A stretch of DNA of 64,000 bases. It comes from Sphingomonadales bacterium (GTDB lineage: Bacteria > Pseudomonadota > Alphaproteobacteria > Sphingomonadales > Sphingomonadaceae). Positions 8,332 through 18,451 of this stretch are shown one piece after another; positions within the stretch are counted from its first letter, which is position 1; each line of letters opens with the position of its first letter. A program made the translations under genes and the position numbers. The notes beneath the pieces are model-generated. The model was not told where the DNA came from and did not search any database. It was given only the letters and a program-made list of their open reading frames with translations. Where the stretch lies: positions 124,001-188,000 of the forward strand of contig JADJGU010000002.1 of NCBI GenBank assembly GCA_016707885.1, in the 5' to 3' direction.

Positions 8332-8583
8332 ATGATGCATTCAACACATATTGGCGCGATAATCCGCGAGGAACGCAAACTGCTTGGATTGCGACAGGAC
8401 GAGCTTGCTGCGGCAAGCGGCGTGGGATTGCGTTTTCTGGTCGAACTCGAGCGGGGAAAACCAACAGTCCAGCTCGACAAAGTACTGGCAGTGCTGGAAG
8501 CATTGGGCTGCGACCTTGAAGTTCGCACGCCGGAAGGTGCCACCATGAAAGTCGTCGCGCCGCAATCCGGGCAAGGGGCATGA
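8332..8583 (+). CDS. hipB: HipB-like antitoxin, XRE-family DNA-binding protein
   Basis: This 83-aa protein is one helix-turn-helix domain: IGAIIREERKLLGLRQDELAAASGVGLRFLVELERGKPTVQLDKVLAVLEALGCDLEV. That is the HipB/XRE fold, followed by a short tail with VVAPQ. It should neutralise HipA and repress the operon through the three palindromes upstream. Two ATG codons are adjacent at 8332 and 8335; no Shine-Dalgarno is evident because an operator occupies that position. Its last bases overlap the hipA start (ATGA), giving coupled synthesis. Confidence 0.88.
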   Translation: MMHSTHIGAIIREERKLLGLRQDELAAASGVGLRFLVELERGKPTVQLDKVLAVLEALGCDLEVRTPEGATMKVVAPQSGQGA

Positions 8584-9851
8584 GCCTGCCTGTCCTCGAC
8601 TATCTTGTGCTATGGTGGGGTCAGCAGCCCGTTGGCGTCTTGTCGATCGACAAGGGCGGTGCCATGCATTTTACATATGGCGCCGATTGGCTGGCCGATG
8701 CTTCGGCACTGCCTGTGTCGCAAGCCCTTCCGAAACACACAGAGCCTTATGACGATGCCTTGTGTAAAGCCGTCTTTGGTGGACTGCTGCCCGAGGAAGC
8801 ACAGCGCATTGCGGTCGCGCGTGCACTGGGTATATCGCCAGACAATCCCTTTCGCCTTTTAGCAGCGCTTGGCGGCGATGTTGCAGGGGCGCTTTCCTTC
8901 CTGAAAGAAGGCGAGAAGCCCCCAATATTTGATCATAAAACACCGCCATCCGATCCGCTTGATGATGCAGCTTTACTGGCCCTGTTTGAGCGGCTGCCGC
9001 GAGCGCCCATGCTGGCGGGCGAAGAGGGCATAAGATTGAGCCTAGCAGGCGCCCAGAGCAAGCTTCCGGTCATCCTATCCGGCGCCGGCATCCGCATCCC
9101 GCGTGCCGGTGAAATCTCGACCCATTTGATAAAGCCCGAGCCACTGCATTTTGCAGGGCTTGCCGCGAACGAAGCCTATTGCCTGGCCCTTGCCCGTGCG
9201 GTGGGGCTCGACGCGGCAATTGCGGAATGGCGGATTGCGCTCGACCGGCCTTATCTGCTGGTGGCGCGCTATGACCGCAAGCACAGCGATGAAGGAAGCA
9301 CCGAGCGCTTGCATCAAGAGGATTTTGCTCAGGCATTAGGGGTGCCGCCGCAGCGGAAATATGCAGGTGATGGCGGACCGGTCTTTGCAGATTGTTTTGC
9401 ATTGCTTCGGCGCGCCGCAACACGCCCCGCCACCGAAGTCCTAAAACTCGCCGATGCAGCCCTGTTCAACCTTATCATCGGCAATGCCGATGCACATGCC
9501 AAGAATTTCAGTTTGTTGTGTAGCGACGATGGCCATGTCCAACTGGCACCACTTTATGATCTGGTTGCAACCCATGCCTGGCCCGAACTGGCTCCCAAAT
9601 TGGCGATGCGCTTTGGCAAGGCAGCTACTCTGGAAGAAGTCGACAAGGAGACGTTTGCGCTATTCGCGGCTGAAGCCAAATTGGGTGCGCCCTATATGCG
9701 GATCCGGGCTGCAGAACTTGCTGACAAAATTATCTTCATGATCGCAGGCGGGTTCGAAGTGCCCGGGCTCGCAGACATGCGTAAGGTCGGAGATCTGGCT
9801 GCAGGTATTGCTAACCGAGCCGAAAGACTGCGGATAAAGGCAGGCGGATAA
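8580..9851 (+). CDS. hipA: HipA-like toxin, serine/threonine protein kinase
   Basis: The 423-aa protein has the HipA layout: an N-terminal domain with GVLSIDKGGAMHFTYGADWL (residues 18-38), then a kinase core. Visible motifs are the Ser-containing loop SLAGAQSKLP (about 155), a STHLIKPEP lysine segment (about 180), the catalytic loop LFNLIIGNADAHAKNFSLL (about 297) and the metal-binding LAPLYDLV (about 326). In E. coli HipA phosphorylates glutamyl-tRNA synthetase and causes growth arrest; the target here is unknown. All key residues appear intact, so it is probably active. It likely stabilises the mobile element by post-segregational addiction. Confidence 0.9.
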   Translation: MSLPVLDYLVLWWGQQPVGVLSIDKGGAMHFTYGADWLADASALPVSQALPKHTEPYDDALCKAVFGGLLPEEAQRIAVARALGISPDNPFRLLAALGGDVAGALSFLKEGEKPPIFDHKTPPSDPLDDAALLALFERLPRAPMLAGEEGIRLSLAGAQSKLPVILSGAGIRIPRAGEISTHLIKPEPLHFAGLAANEAYCLALARAVGLDAAIAEWRIALDRPYLLVARYDRKHSDEGSTERLHQEDFAQALGVPPQRKYAGDGGPVFADCFALLRRAATRPATEVLKLADAALFNLIIGNADAHAKNFSLLCSDDGHVQLAPLYDLVATHAWPELAPKLAMRFGKAATLEEVDKETFALFAAEAKLGAPYMRIRAAELADKIIFMIAGGFEVPGLADMRKVGDLAAGIANRAERLRIKAGG

Positions 9852-9969
9852 TCCGGTAACGGGGGAATTCGCGGAACCAGATTTATTATCACCAAGCCAG
9901 TGATCGTCGAATTTTCAACTATGTCACCCTTTAAGCACGGTCGGTTTAACTCATCATTCCAAATGCGAT

Positions 9970-10614
9970 TTACTGTAACTTGCGTCCAAACCAAAGCACC
10001 CTGCCAACAATATTGACCGCGCGCCGGTCTAGGCCGTTCCAAGTCGGATAAGCCGGGTTATCGCTGATTACAGAAATCAGCCTCCCCTTGGGTTCAAGCG
10101 CAATCCGTTTGACGCTGAGCGTATCGTCCATACGCAAAACATAAATACCATCTCGCAGCCGGGCTTGGCCGTCACCCAGATCGACCATGACATCATCTTT
10201 GTCGGCAAGCGTTGGTTCCATAGAATCGCCCAGCACATGGATGATAGATAGGCTGGGTCCGCGGCTTGTGGTCAGTTTGCGCAGCCACTTTTCGTCAAAT
10301 CCGAATTGCGTGCATTTCTGCTCCATATCGGCAACTGCGCCATGTCCGGCGGACGCAGAGACATCTAGTACAGGCACCTGGACAAGTTCGACCACCGGAC
10401 CCCCGCGGCGCGATGGGCCGCCGAGCAAGCTATCCTCGACCCCGAAATAGCGCGCAAGGATGCTGCGGTCGCCTTCGGAGAGCATGCGCGGCGAGCCGCG
10501 TTTGATGAACTGCTGTATATAGGCAGCATTGCGCCCGAGCATGCGCGATAAAGTCGAATAATCATCGCCATTTTTCCGGATCAGTTCGTCCAGTGCTGCA
10601 CGGGGATCACTCAT
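9970..10614 (-). CDS. S24-family LexA/CI-like repressor
   Basis: The 214-aa protein joins an N-terminal DNA-binding region (DYSTLSRMLGRNAAYIQQFIKRG, residues 18-40) to an S24 peptidase domain. The catalytic Ser is in HVLGDSMEPTL (about 131) and the Lys in TLSVKRIAL (about 170). A VSASAGHG segment near residue 87 supplies the Ala-Gly bond at which such repressors cleave themselves. This predicts a repressor inactivated by RecA filaments after DNA damage, which is a common switch for mobile elements. Two matching operators lie in its own promoter region, and a 58-aa protein is transcribed in the opposite direction. Confidence 0.88.
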   Translation of the reverse strand: MSDPRAALDELIRKNGDDYSTLSRMLGRNAAYIQQFIKRGSPRMLSEGDRSILARYFGVEDSLLGGPSRRGGPVVELVQVPVLDVSASAGHGAVADMEQKCTQFGFDEKWLRKLTTSRGPSLSIIHVLGDSMEPTLADKDDVMVDLGDGQARLRDGIYVLRMDDTLSVKRIALEPKGRLISVISDNPAYPTWNGLDRRAVNIVGRVLWFGRKLQ

Positions 10615-10639
10615 CGCATTTGGTCCTTTGCTTCGCTCC

Positions 10640-10674
10640 TAGGAATTTATCCTAGACTCTAGGAAGTCTTCCTA
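10640..10674. promoter_or_regulatory. Twin operators TAGGA-N5-TCCTA
   Basis: Two 15-bp dyads share identical arms: TAGGAATTTATCCTA (10640-10654) and TAGGAAGTCTTCCTA (10660-10674). Their centres are 20 bp apart, about two helical turns, so two repressor dimers could bind the same DNA face. They lie between the S24 repressor and the divergent 58-aa gene. A further half-site TAGGA follows at 10676. Binding by the S24 repressor is inferred from position. Confidence 0.8.
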
Positions 10675-10713
10675 ATAGGAACATAACATGAACACAAGAC
10701 GGAAAGTGATTCC

Positions 10714-10890
10714 ATGAACCATCCTCTTCTTGGCGAAATCGAGCAATATATTGAACAGCACGGGATCTCGCCGACGCGCTTTGGGCGTCTGGCGGTCAAA
10801 GATCCGCGATTTGTCGAGGATTTGCGGTCAGGCCGTTCGCCGCGACGACGCACGCTCGAGCGGGTGAGCGCCTATATGCGGGAAAAGTGA
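10714..10890 (+). CDS. 58-aa Cro-like small basic protein
   Basis: A short frame begins at the ATG of TCCATGAACC and ends at TGA 10888-10890. It encodes MNHPLLGEIEQYIEQHGISP, continues through TRFGRLAVKDPRFVEDLRSG and ends RRRTLERVSAYMREK. The middle looks like a helix-turn-helix (SPTRFGRLAVKDPRFVEDLRSGR), with a basic end. It starts 40 bases past the second operator and faces the S24 repressor, the geometry of a cro gene against cI. Similar short proteins occur in sphingomonad genomes, but I know no assigned function. The start lacks a strong ribosome site. Confidence 0.7.
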   Translation: MNHPLLGEIEQYIEQHGISPTRFGRLAVKDPRFVEDLRSGRSPRRRTLERVSAYMREK

Positions 10891-11283
10891 CAGTTGGTTT
10901 GCCTCCGATTCACCCACTGTAGATGGATGTAATCGGGCGAAGCTTCAAACCAATTCGCGGCCGAAATCGCTAACTTTCCGGTCGTCCAATTGAGCTAGTT
11001 GGCTCCCTAATAGCTGCCGTCCGTTCATGCGCTCATGCAGAACGATTGATGGCAACATTGGGCCTGTTGCCAGTTATCTGCTTTTCAAGACCAATTTGCT
11101 AAATGCAGACAGTTTTCGATCTCAATGGCGGCTCAAATCTAGTCCCTTTGTCGGTTCGACATCCGGCCACTTTCGTTTTTAGTCCGAAGAATTGCCCACC
11201 TGACATGTGCGCTATCGTAAACTCTATGACAATTTCCAAAAGTGAGCAATGTGTTTCACTAACAGAACAATAGGCTTCTGCGA
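10891..11283. other. Gap with no recognisable gene
   Basis: These roughly 390 bases lie between the 58-aa gene and the DsrE-like gene. The longest open frame (minus strand, about 11099-11287) encodes 62 residues with no domain-like pattern and runs into the next gene, so I do not call it. I see no clear terminator or strong repeat. Confidence 0.4.
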
Positions 11284-11820
11284 TCAATCCTGAATCAAGG
11301 AATAGCCTCGCATTTGCAATGTTCCGATTGTGGTTATCGCCGATACGTCAACGCGGACATCAGGATTCAATTCTTCCCGCGTGACTCCCATAGCGACCAT
11401 GGACTGGCCACATAGCCGAACGCTAACGCCTGCCACTGCCAACTGCCTTATTAACTCTGCGTTGGGGTTCGCCTCGCCATCGAACCGCGCCGCGAAGGCC
11501 TTTTCCGTGAGCGTGGTCCGGGCTGCGGGTCCATGAAGCGTCACCACGATGTCACCGGGCTGAAGCGCAACGCCATAATGGCTAAGTAGATTGACCATAC
11601 GCGCGACGCGTTCCAAACCTTGATGCACTGCGCCAGGGGTACGGGCCGCTTGCGCTACGTCGAAAATAATTTTGTAACGAAGATTTGCATCCGGTTTCTC
11701 AAAAGGATCCGTGATTTCGCTATAGGTTCCAAAACCTGCCACTGGTCGGGATTTTGTTTGCGCACTTACCGGACCGGTCAGCACAGAAATGACAGCTAGA
11801 GCGATAAGAATTTGGCGCAT
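11284..11820 (-). CDS. Exported DsrE/DsrF-like protein
   Basis: I chose the ATG at 11820 (MRQILIALAVISVLTGPVSA), which gives a clean signal peptide cut after SAQ; a frame open further upstream adds a nonsense leader. The mature part has the DsrE-like pattern: NLRYKIIFDVAQA, GLERVARMVNLLSHYGV, DIVVTLHGPAARTTL and a Cys in AVAGVSVRLCGQSM (about residue 140). DsrE-family proteins carry or sense sulfur on such a Cys, but most act in the cytoplasm; here it would be periplasmic. It is divergent from a diheme cytochrome c, suggesting a shared role in periplasmic sulfur redox chemistry. The substrate is not known. Confidence 0.8.
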   Translation of the reverse strand: MRQILIALAVISVLTGPVSAQTKSRPVAGFGTYSEITDPFEKPDANLRYKIIFDVAQAARTPGAVHQGLERVARMVNLLSHYGVALQPGDIVVTLHGPAARTTLTEKAFAARFDGEANPNAELIRQLAVAGVSVRLCGQSMVAMGVTREELNPDVRVDVSAITTIGTLQMRGYSLIQD

Positions 11821-11916
11821 GATTTGCAGTTCCTGTTTTGACTTTGGACAAGGATTGTTCGACCATATAGCAATAGACAATGCAGATAATGTCAATGTTT
11901 TTAGGGTTCGGCTTCA

Positions 11917-12864
11917 ATGAAAAAAGTCACATCTGCTCTTATTGTCGGGCTCGCGGCGGGAGCATTCGGGATGGCAATTTTTAGCCGTACCCAAGAAGAA
12001 ACTCCTGCTCCTCCTTCTGTTGTCCAGACCGCCCCTCTCGCTACTAAAGTGTTTGATCCGCCTTCGGCTGAATCGGCTCCAGCCGATGCGCTCGGTGATG
12101 CCATCCGGCTGGGCGCGCGGCTGATGACACATACGGCGCAGGAAGCCCCACAATATGTCGGCAACGGACTGGCGTGCAGCAACTGTCACCTTGACGCGGG
12201 ACGCAAAGCGGGTGCAGCTCCGCTTTGGGCAGCGTTTGTCAATTTCCCAGCTTTTCGGAAGAAAAATGGTGAGATCAACAGTTTTCAAAAGCGCGTTCAG
12301 GACTGTTTTTTATATAGTATGAACGGGACGCCGCCGCCGCTGGGTAGCCGTGAACTCCTTGCAATTGAAAGCTATGCAGCGTTCATGGCGCGTGGTTTGC
12401 CGAGCGGTATTTCACCTCCTGGCCGGGGATTTCCGAAACTCGCTGCTCCCGCTAAAGCCGGTGATGATATTCGAGGTGCCCAAATCTATTCGGAAAAGTG
12501 CAGCGCCTGCCACGGTGCCGACGGAGCTGGCCAGCGCCTATCAGATGACATGGTCTATCCTGCCTTATGGGGTCCACAATCCTATAATTGGGGTGCGGGC
12601 ATGGCGACAATCGATAAGGCCGCTGCGTTCATTCGTGCCAACATGCCGCAGGGACAAGAGGGCAGTTTGACCGTTCAGGAGGCGTGGGACGTTGCGACCT
12701 ATATCGACGGCCGTGTGCGCCCGCAGGATCCACGTTTCGCAAAGAGTCCTCAGGCGACAAGGGCTCTGCACCACGACTCGCCCTTTTCCCGCTATGGCAC
12801 GCGCGTCGATGGCATTTTGCTTGGTGATCCGGCAACGACGCCAGCGGCGGGGAAACGCCAATAG
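11917..12864 (+). CDS. Periplasmic diheme cytochrome c (TsdA/SoxA-like)
   Basis: The 315-aa protein starts with a signal or anchor helix (TSALIVGLAAGAFGMAIF) and a Pro-rich linker. It has two heme sites, CSNCH (about residue 87) and CSACH (about 195). The sequence GNGLACSNCHLDAG and the two-domain layout match thiosulfate dehydrogenase TsdA and related SoxA-like cytochromes, which oxidise thiosulfate to tetrathionate or the reverse. The assignment to that substrate is family-based. Its divergent partner is an exported DsrE-like protein, which supports sulfur chemistry. The gene appears complete and in frame. Confidence 0.82.
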   Translation: MKKVTSALIVGLAAGAFGMAIFSRTQEETPAPPSVVQTAPLATKVFDPPSAESAPADALGDAIRLGARLMTHTAQEAPQYVGNGLACSNCHLDAGRKAGAAPLWAAFVNFPAFRKKNGEINSFQKRVQDCFLYSMNGTPPPLGSRELLAIESYAAFMARGLPSGISPPGRGFPKLAAPAKAGDDIRGAQIYSEKCSACHGADGAGQRLSDDMVYPALWGPQSYNWGAGMATIDKAAAFIRANMPQGQEGSLTVQEAWDVATYIDGRVRPQDPRFAKSPQATRALHHDSPFSRYGTRVDGILLGDPATTPAAGKRQ

Positions 12865-12962
12865 GGCACATCGATCGATAAACTGGAATTTTGCCTTTTC
12901 TATTCTGAAAAATATCGCCGTTCATTGAGATTGAAATTGCAGTTTAAAAAAACCGGTTTGGG

Positions 12963-14185
12963 CTACTCTTCTGAAATCCACAGATTGTGGCTGTCGATCC
13001 TGATTTGTGTAATCGCCCGAAGCGCTTCGGTGCGTGCGATCGCTTCGGCACGAAAGGCGTCGTGGGTCTGGCGTTCAGCGAGCAGCAGATCCGACAGATC
13101 CATTGCGGCCAAATCATAGCCGCGTCGCATTTTCAGGACGGCTGCTACCTGCGCGTTCATTCCTTCGCGGCTCCGCACCCAGCTATCCCATGCCGCACTG
13201 GCCCGGGCAAAGTCGCCGTCAGCCATTTCCTGAACGTCGAAGCGAACGGCTGCCAGTTCTGCCATGGCGGCAGTGGCTTCCGATGCACTGCGTTCTGCCA
13301 CTGCCTTACGGTGGCCGCCACCAATTGGCATTGACACCACGACCGCGGCACCACGTTCAGCTCCGTCCCGCTCGCTAAAGGCGCGCAGGCCAACGCTTGG
13401 GTCAGCCCAGCGATCACGCCGCGCCCGTTCGGACAGCGTTGCCAGCCGGTCGGCTTCGGCTTGGGCCGCGCCAATTTCATGGCTGCGCTCGATCACCTGA
13501 TCGCGCATCGCCGCAAAACCCAATGCTGGGATTTCAGGTAAAGGCAGTTCTTCAGGTGTTTCAGGCAAGGTCATCGACGGGAATTGCGCCTGCAATCGCG
13601 CCTTTGCCAATGCTACCCGGCCCTGCGATTGCGTCGCCATAAGCCGGGCATTACCCAACGCGGCTTCGGCTTGATCGGCCTCAAGCTGCGCTGCATCGCG
13701 CAGCTCCACCCGGCGCTTGCTTGCGAGCGCCTGTTCCAGATTGGCGACGCCCTGCTTGATCGACGGCCGCTTCGGCGTTCGCTCCAAGCCAGTCCCACCA
13801 CAGTTCTGACAAAAGCAACGCCGCCTGATGCTTTGGCATCCTCCCAGCGATTTTCAGCTGCCGAAATACCGAACTCTCCAGCCTTGCGGTCAAGTCGTGA
13901 TTTTCCGGGCAGACGAAGTCCGCGAGAAAGCGTGGCGTCATATTCATTATACCGTCCCTCCCGGTCAACTGACCGACTGATATAACTGCCGCTCACCGAA
14001 AATTCATGAGGTCCGGCTTTCAGCGCCCGCGCATCTGCTTCGGCAACGCCGATACGCGCTTTGGCCGCTTCGACCGAAGGATGGGCGTCGAGGGCAGTCT
14101 GAACTAACGCTTCCGGGGGCAAGCCCGGTTCGGCGAAAGCTGCGTGCGATACGCCGAGCAAAAGAGCTAGGATCAAGCGCTTCAT
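12963..14185 (-). CDS. TolC-family outer membrane efflux protein (CusC/CzcC-like), frame broken twice
   Basis: This would be the outer membrane channel of the metal efflux pump. It starts with a signal peptide (MKRLILALLLGVSHAAFA) and shows the repeated coiled-coil pattern of TolC proteins. The frame breaks near 13783 and again near 13751. Between the breaks the expected protein continues in a third frame (ANAEAAVDQAG), then GVANLEQALASKRR in the last frame. Dropping one base at each point restores a single 406-aa frame, a normal length for this family. Its start overlaps the pump gene stop by four bases. No in-frame nonsense codon is involved, so sequence error is plausible. Confidence 0.78.
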
Positions 14186-17100
14186 GCTGTCTCTCCCGCC
14201 GGATGTTCAAGGTCGCCCGCTTCGCGCTCTGCCGTACTTTCGCCAAAGCGTTCATACAGCATCGGTAGCAGGAACAGTGTGAGTAGCGTGGATGTAACCA
14301 GTCCGCCAATTACGACGATAGCCAGCGGCTTCTGAATTTCGGAGCCCGGGCCGCTGGCGAAGAGCAGCGGCACCAGCCCGAACGCTGCAATGCTGGCGGT
14401 CATCAGAACGGGCCGAAGCCGGCGTTCCGCGCCTTGGCGCACGGCCAGCGCAAGCGGAATACCCTCTTGCCGCAATTGCCGGAAATAGCTGACCATGACG
14501 AGACCGTTGAGCACGGCAATACCCAGCAGCGCGATAAAGCCGACGGATGCCGGAACCGAGAGATACTCGCCCGATATCGCCAGGCTGATGATGCCACCAA
14601 CGGCTGCGAAAGGAATGTTGGCGATGATCAGCAGCGACGCCCGCGCCGAATTCAGCGTGGCATAGAGCACGACAAAGATCAGCAATACCGCAATCGGAAG
14701 CACGATCATCAATCGGGCTGAAGCGCGTTGCTGGTTTTCAAACTGGCCGCCCCATACAATCCGGTAGCCGGGCGGCAATTTCACATTTGTGCCGATGTCC
14801 GCCTTGGCTTCTTCGACATAGCCAACCAAATCGCGCCCCGAGACAAACGCCTGCACAAGCGCAAAACGCGAACCATTTTCATGTTCCAGCTTCACCGGCC
14901 CCGCAATTTGAGCAACTGTGGCGACATCACTGGTCCTGACTAATTGGCCAGACGGCGCGCGATATATCTGATCGGTAAAGCTTGCTGGATCGATCCCTTC
15001 GCTTCCCGCGCCCTTGATCACGATTGGCACGCGGCGATTGCCATCGGCAACGACGCCTGCGCGCACGCCTTCGACATCGGCGCGCATCATGTCTTGCAGC
15101 ATATCGACTGGCATCCCTGCGCGTCCTGCAGCCAGACGGTCAATATCGATCTGGAGATAGTCGACGGTATCATTAGCGACCGTCATGGCTTCAGTGGTCC
15201 CCTTAATCTTCTGCAGGCGGGCTTGAATTTCTCCCGAAATACGCGACAGTTCCTTAAGGTCGGGCCCAAACAACTTAATCGCCAAATCTCCGCGCGCGCC
15301 GGTCAGCATTTCGGAAATACGCATTTCGATAGGCTGGGTGAAACTGGGTTCGATACCAGGTAGATCATCCAAGACTTTGCGGATTTCCTCCACCAGCCAA
15401 TCCTTGTCCTGTACCCGCCATTCTTCACGCGGCTTTAGCCGCATGAAGCTGTCGGTCTCATTCGGACTCATCGGATCAAGGCCGAGTTCGTCGCTACCGA
15501 CGCGAGCGATAATGTCGGTCACTTCGGGCACTTGCGACAGGATGGCACGCTGCACTTTCAAATCACCTTCGAGGCTGTGATCGATGCTGATGCTGGGATA
15601 TTTGGCGAGTTGGACGAGTGTCGAGCCCTCGTCCATTGTTGGCAAGAATGTCTTGCCGGTTATTGTAAATGCACCGCCAGCCACCACGAGTGATGCTACC
15701 GCAATGCCGACACCAGCCGCCGGTTGGCAAAGGCCTTTTCCAACAGGCTATGATAGCGCGGTCCTATTTGCCGCATCAACCACGGTTCATGATGACCCTC
15801 GGCTCGCTTCAGTCCGAAATAGGCGAGCACCGGAATTAAGGTGAGCGATAGCAATAGTGCCGACATCAGTGATAATATGATGGTCAGCGCAACCGGCCCG
15901 AACAGCTTGCCTTCCAGTCCTTCCAGCGTCAGCAGCGGCAGGAATACAAGCGCAATAATCAGCATGCCTGAGGCGACCGGAGTCGCCACCTCGGCAGCAG
16001 AAACAAATACGGCTTGAAGCTTGCTTTGATAACGATGTTTGGGATCCGAAAGCCGTTCAACGACATTTTCGACGACAACCACCGCGCCGTCGACCAATAT
16101 CCCGACTGCGATAGCGAGCCCGCCGAGGCTCATCAGATTCGCGGTAAGGCCAATCGAGCCCATGACGATAAAGGTCAGCAACGCCGCCATCGGCAGAGCG
16201 AGCGCAACGATGATGGCAGCGCGCACATCACCCAAAAACAGCAGCAAGAGAATAACCACAAGCACAGTGGCTTCAAGCAATGCTGACTCAACTGTGCCTA
16301 CCGCGCGCCCGATCAGGTCTGACCGGTCGTAGAAGACGTCGATGGCCATGCCCTTGGGGAGGCTGGTTTTGATTTCATCCAGGCGCGCTCGCACTCCTGA
16401 CACAACCTTGCTGGCATCGGCGCCACGCAGGCCGATGACGAGGCCCTGAACTGCCTCGCCTTTGCCGTTTTTCGTCACCGCACCATAACGTGTCAAAGCG
16501 CCGGTGCGGACGTTCGCAACATCACTGACGCGGAGAACCGAGCCTCCCGCTGCGCGGACCACGACCGAGGAAAGATCTTCCAAAGAACGGACAGCACCGA
16601 CGGCGCGGACGATCAGCGATTCTTCGCCGACTTTCAGCCGCCCTGCGCCATCGTTGCGGTTGCTGCTTTCGATTGCGCTTCGCAGGTCTTCGACGCTAAG
16701 ACCGGCGGCGGAAAGCGCCGCATTGTCAGGGCGCACCTCGAATGTCTCGACAAATCCGCCAAGCGCGTTGACGTCGGCTACGCCGGGAACCGCGCGCAGG
16801 GCGGGACGGAGCATCCAGTCAAGGACGCGGCGCTTTTCAGCGAGCGATTGCGGGCCTTCGACGGTGAACATATACATATCGGACAGCGGCGTCGAAATCG
16901 GCGCCATACCCCCCTCGACAGTTACCGGCAGGTCCCCCGACACGTTGGACAGGCGCTCGGCAATCTGGCTGCGCGCCCAGTAAATGTCGGTGCCGTCCTT
17001 GAAATCGATGGTGATATCGGCAATCGCATATTTGGCAACCGAGCGCAGGTTGGCTTGGTCCGGAATGCCGAGCATTTCCATTTCGATTGGGGTAATAACG

Positions 17101-17291
17101 CGGCTCTCGACCTCTTCGGGGGTCATCCCTGGGGCCTTCAGAATGATCTTCACCTGAGTCGAACTAATGTCCGGGAAGGCGTCGATTGGCAGATTGGCAA
17201 AGGACCACCCGCCCCAGCCAGCCAGTGCCAAAGCGATCCCGATGACGGCTAGGCGAAATGCCAGCGCCTGCTCGACCAAACGGCGTAACAT
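14182..17291 (-). CDS. Heavy-metal RND efflux pump (CusA/CzcA family), one frameshift
   Basis: This is the proton-driven inner membrane pump of a tripartite metal exporter. The N-terminus has the family signature FANLPIDAFPDISSTQVKI; central motifs include AVGILVDGAVVVVENVVERL and, in the second half, TMDEGSTLVQL and GFIALLGIAVLNGLVMVSY. The frame breaks near 15712, where RRLV passes into GIAVASLVVAGGAF in another frame. One added base restores 1036 aa, close to the usual length of about 1040. It is followed by a TolC-like gene and preceded by its adaptor, three bases away. Whether copper/silver or cobalt/zinc/cadmium is exported cannot be read securely. Confidence 0.85.
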
Positions 17292-17294
17292 CGC

Positions 17295-18403
17295 TTATTC
17301 CCCGCCCAATATGACTTTGAGTTCCGAAATACCCGAAGTTGCTACCTTTTCACCCGGCTTGAGGCCAGCCGATAACACGGCTTGGTCGGACGTCCGGCTT
17401 GCCACCGTCACAGCGCGCTGTTCAAAGCCCTTCGAAGTCCGCACGAACACGATGTCTTTGTCGCCCATCCGAGTCACTGCCGCCGCCGGTATGCTGGTGC
17501 CCGGTGTTGGACTTGTTCCCTTGAGCAACGCCGTGACCGCCTTGCCGCTCACCAGTGCAGGCGATGTGTCCAGACGTGCCTTTGCCAGCAGGGAACGCGT
17601 AACTGGATCGATTGTGCCGCTAACCGATATGATGCTGCCCCGAACCGGCTCGCCGCCCGCGACCGGTACTTCCACAACCATTCCGGGAAAGACGCTGTTG
17701 GCCATTCGCTCGGGCAGTTGCAGGTCGAGCATCTGGGCCGAGGTATTCTCGACGACAAATGGGGCAGTCATACCATCAACAGGCCCGCCGGTCTGGACGT
17801 TGACCATCGCCAGCCGTCCGGTGATGGGCGCGCGGAGCGTCATCTCACCGCTCGCATTTGCACCCGATTGATTGAGAACTCGGGCATTCTCTGCGACATC
17901 AACCTGCGCTTGGCGGACCGCCGATTGAGCTTCGTCACCGCGTGCGCCGGCGATGATGCCTTCGCGCACCAATTGTCCGGTCCGGGCCGCTGTCGCCTGT
18001 GCCAGATCGAGCCGTGCGCGTGCTCTTGCAAGCTCTGCTCCATATTGGACGGGTTCGCGGCTGCGCCCGATTGCAAGGGCTTGCCCTTGGCGTACCGCCT
18101 GACCTGGCACCACAAAAAGTCGGATGACCGAACCCGTGAACGGCGCAGTTACAGCGACCCGCGCTTCGGGCGGAGCGTGACCGTGGCTGGTACCGTTCCA
18201 AGGGCAATATCGGATGCGACGGCTGCTGTTGCAGTTACAATACCCAGCTTCTCGATTTGTGCTGCTGTTATCACGCCAGATTCGGCGGCTGGGGGTGGAG
18301 CGGTTGTCCTGTCAGGAGTGTCTGGACTGGCCCACCACAATATACCAGCGATAAGCATGACCGCTGCCAAACCGAGTTTGAAAATCGAGCGTCTGTTTAT
18401 CAT
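17295..18403 (-). CDS. RND periplasmic adaptor (CusB/CzcB family), one frameshift
   Basis: The protein starts MINRRSIFKLGLAAVML, a membrane anchor or signal, and continues with GVITAAQIEKLGIVTA, typical of CusB-like adaptors. The frame ends prematurely near 18149 after PATVTL. It resumes in the next frame with PEARVAVTAPFTGSVI, then VPGQAVRQGQALAIG and a barrel-sandwich core (LRAPITGRLAMVNVQTGGPV). Restoring one base near 18175 gives 369 aa. It is the first gene of the efflux operon and faces a response regulator across a promoter region with phased repeats. Confidence 0.82.
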
Positions 18404-18426
18404 TTTTGACGTTTCGCTTACGAATC

Positions 18427-18451
18427 TGACAAAAAGCTGACAAAATGTCAG
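18427..18451. promoter_or_regulatory. Direct-repeat response-regulator box
   Basis: TGACAAAA occurs at 18427 and again at 18438, exactly 11 bp apart, followed by TGTCAG at 18447. Tandem repeats at one helical turn are the usual binding pattern of OmpR/PhoB-family regulators such as CusR. The site lies between the efflux operon and the regulator gene, so it could control both. Confidence 0.65.

Noticed and set aside
11099..11287. A 62-codon minus-strand open frame upstream of the DsrE-like gene's 3' end
   Set aside because: No ribosome site, no domain pattern, and it overlaps the end of a well-supported gene.
12963..14185. Programmed ribosomal frameshifting in the tolC-like gene
   Set aside because: Two separate shifts would be needed within 33 bases and there is no slippery heptamer with a downstream structure; sequence error is simpler.
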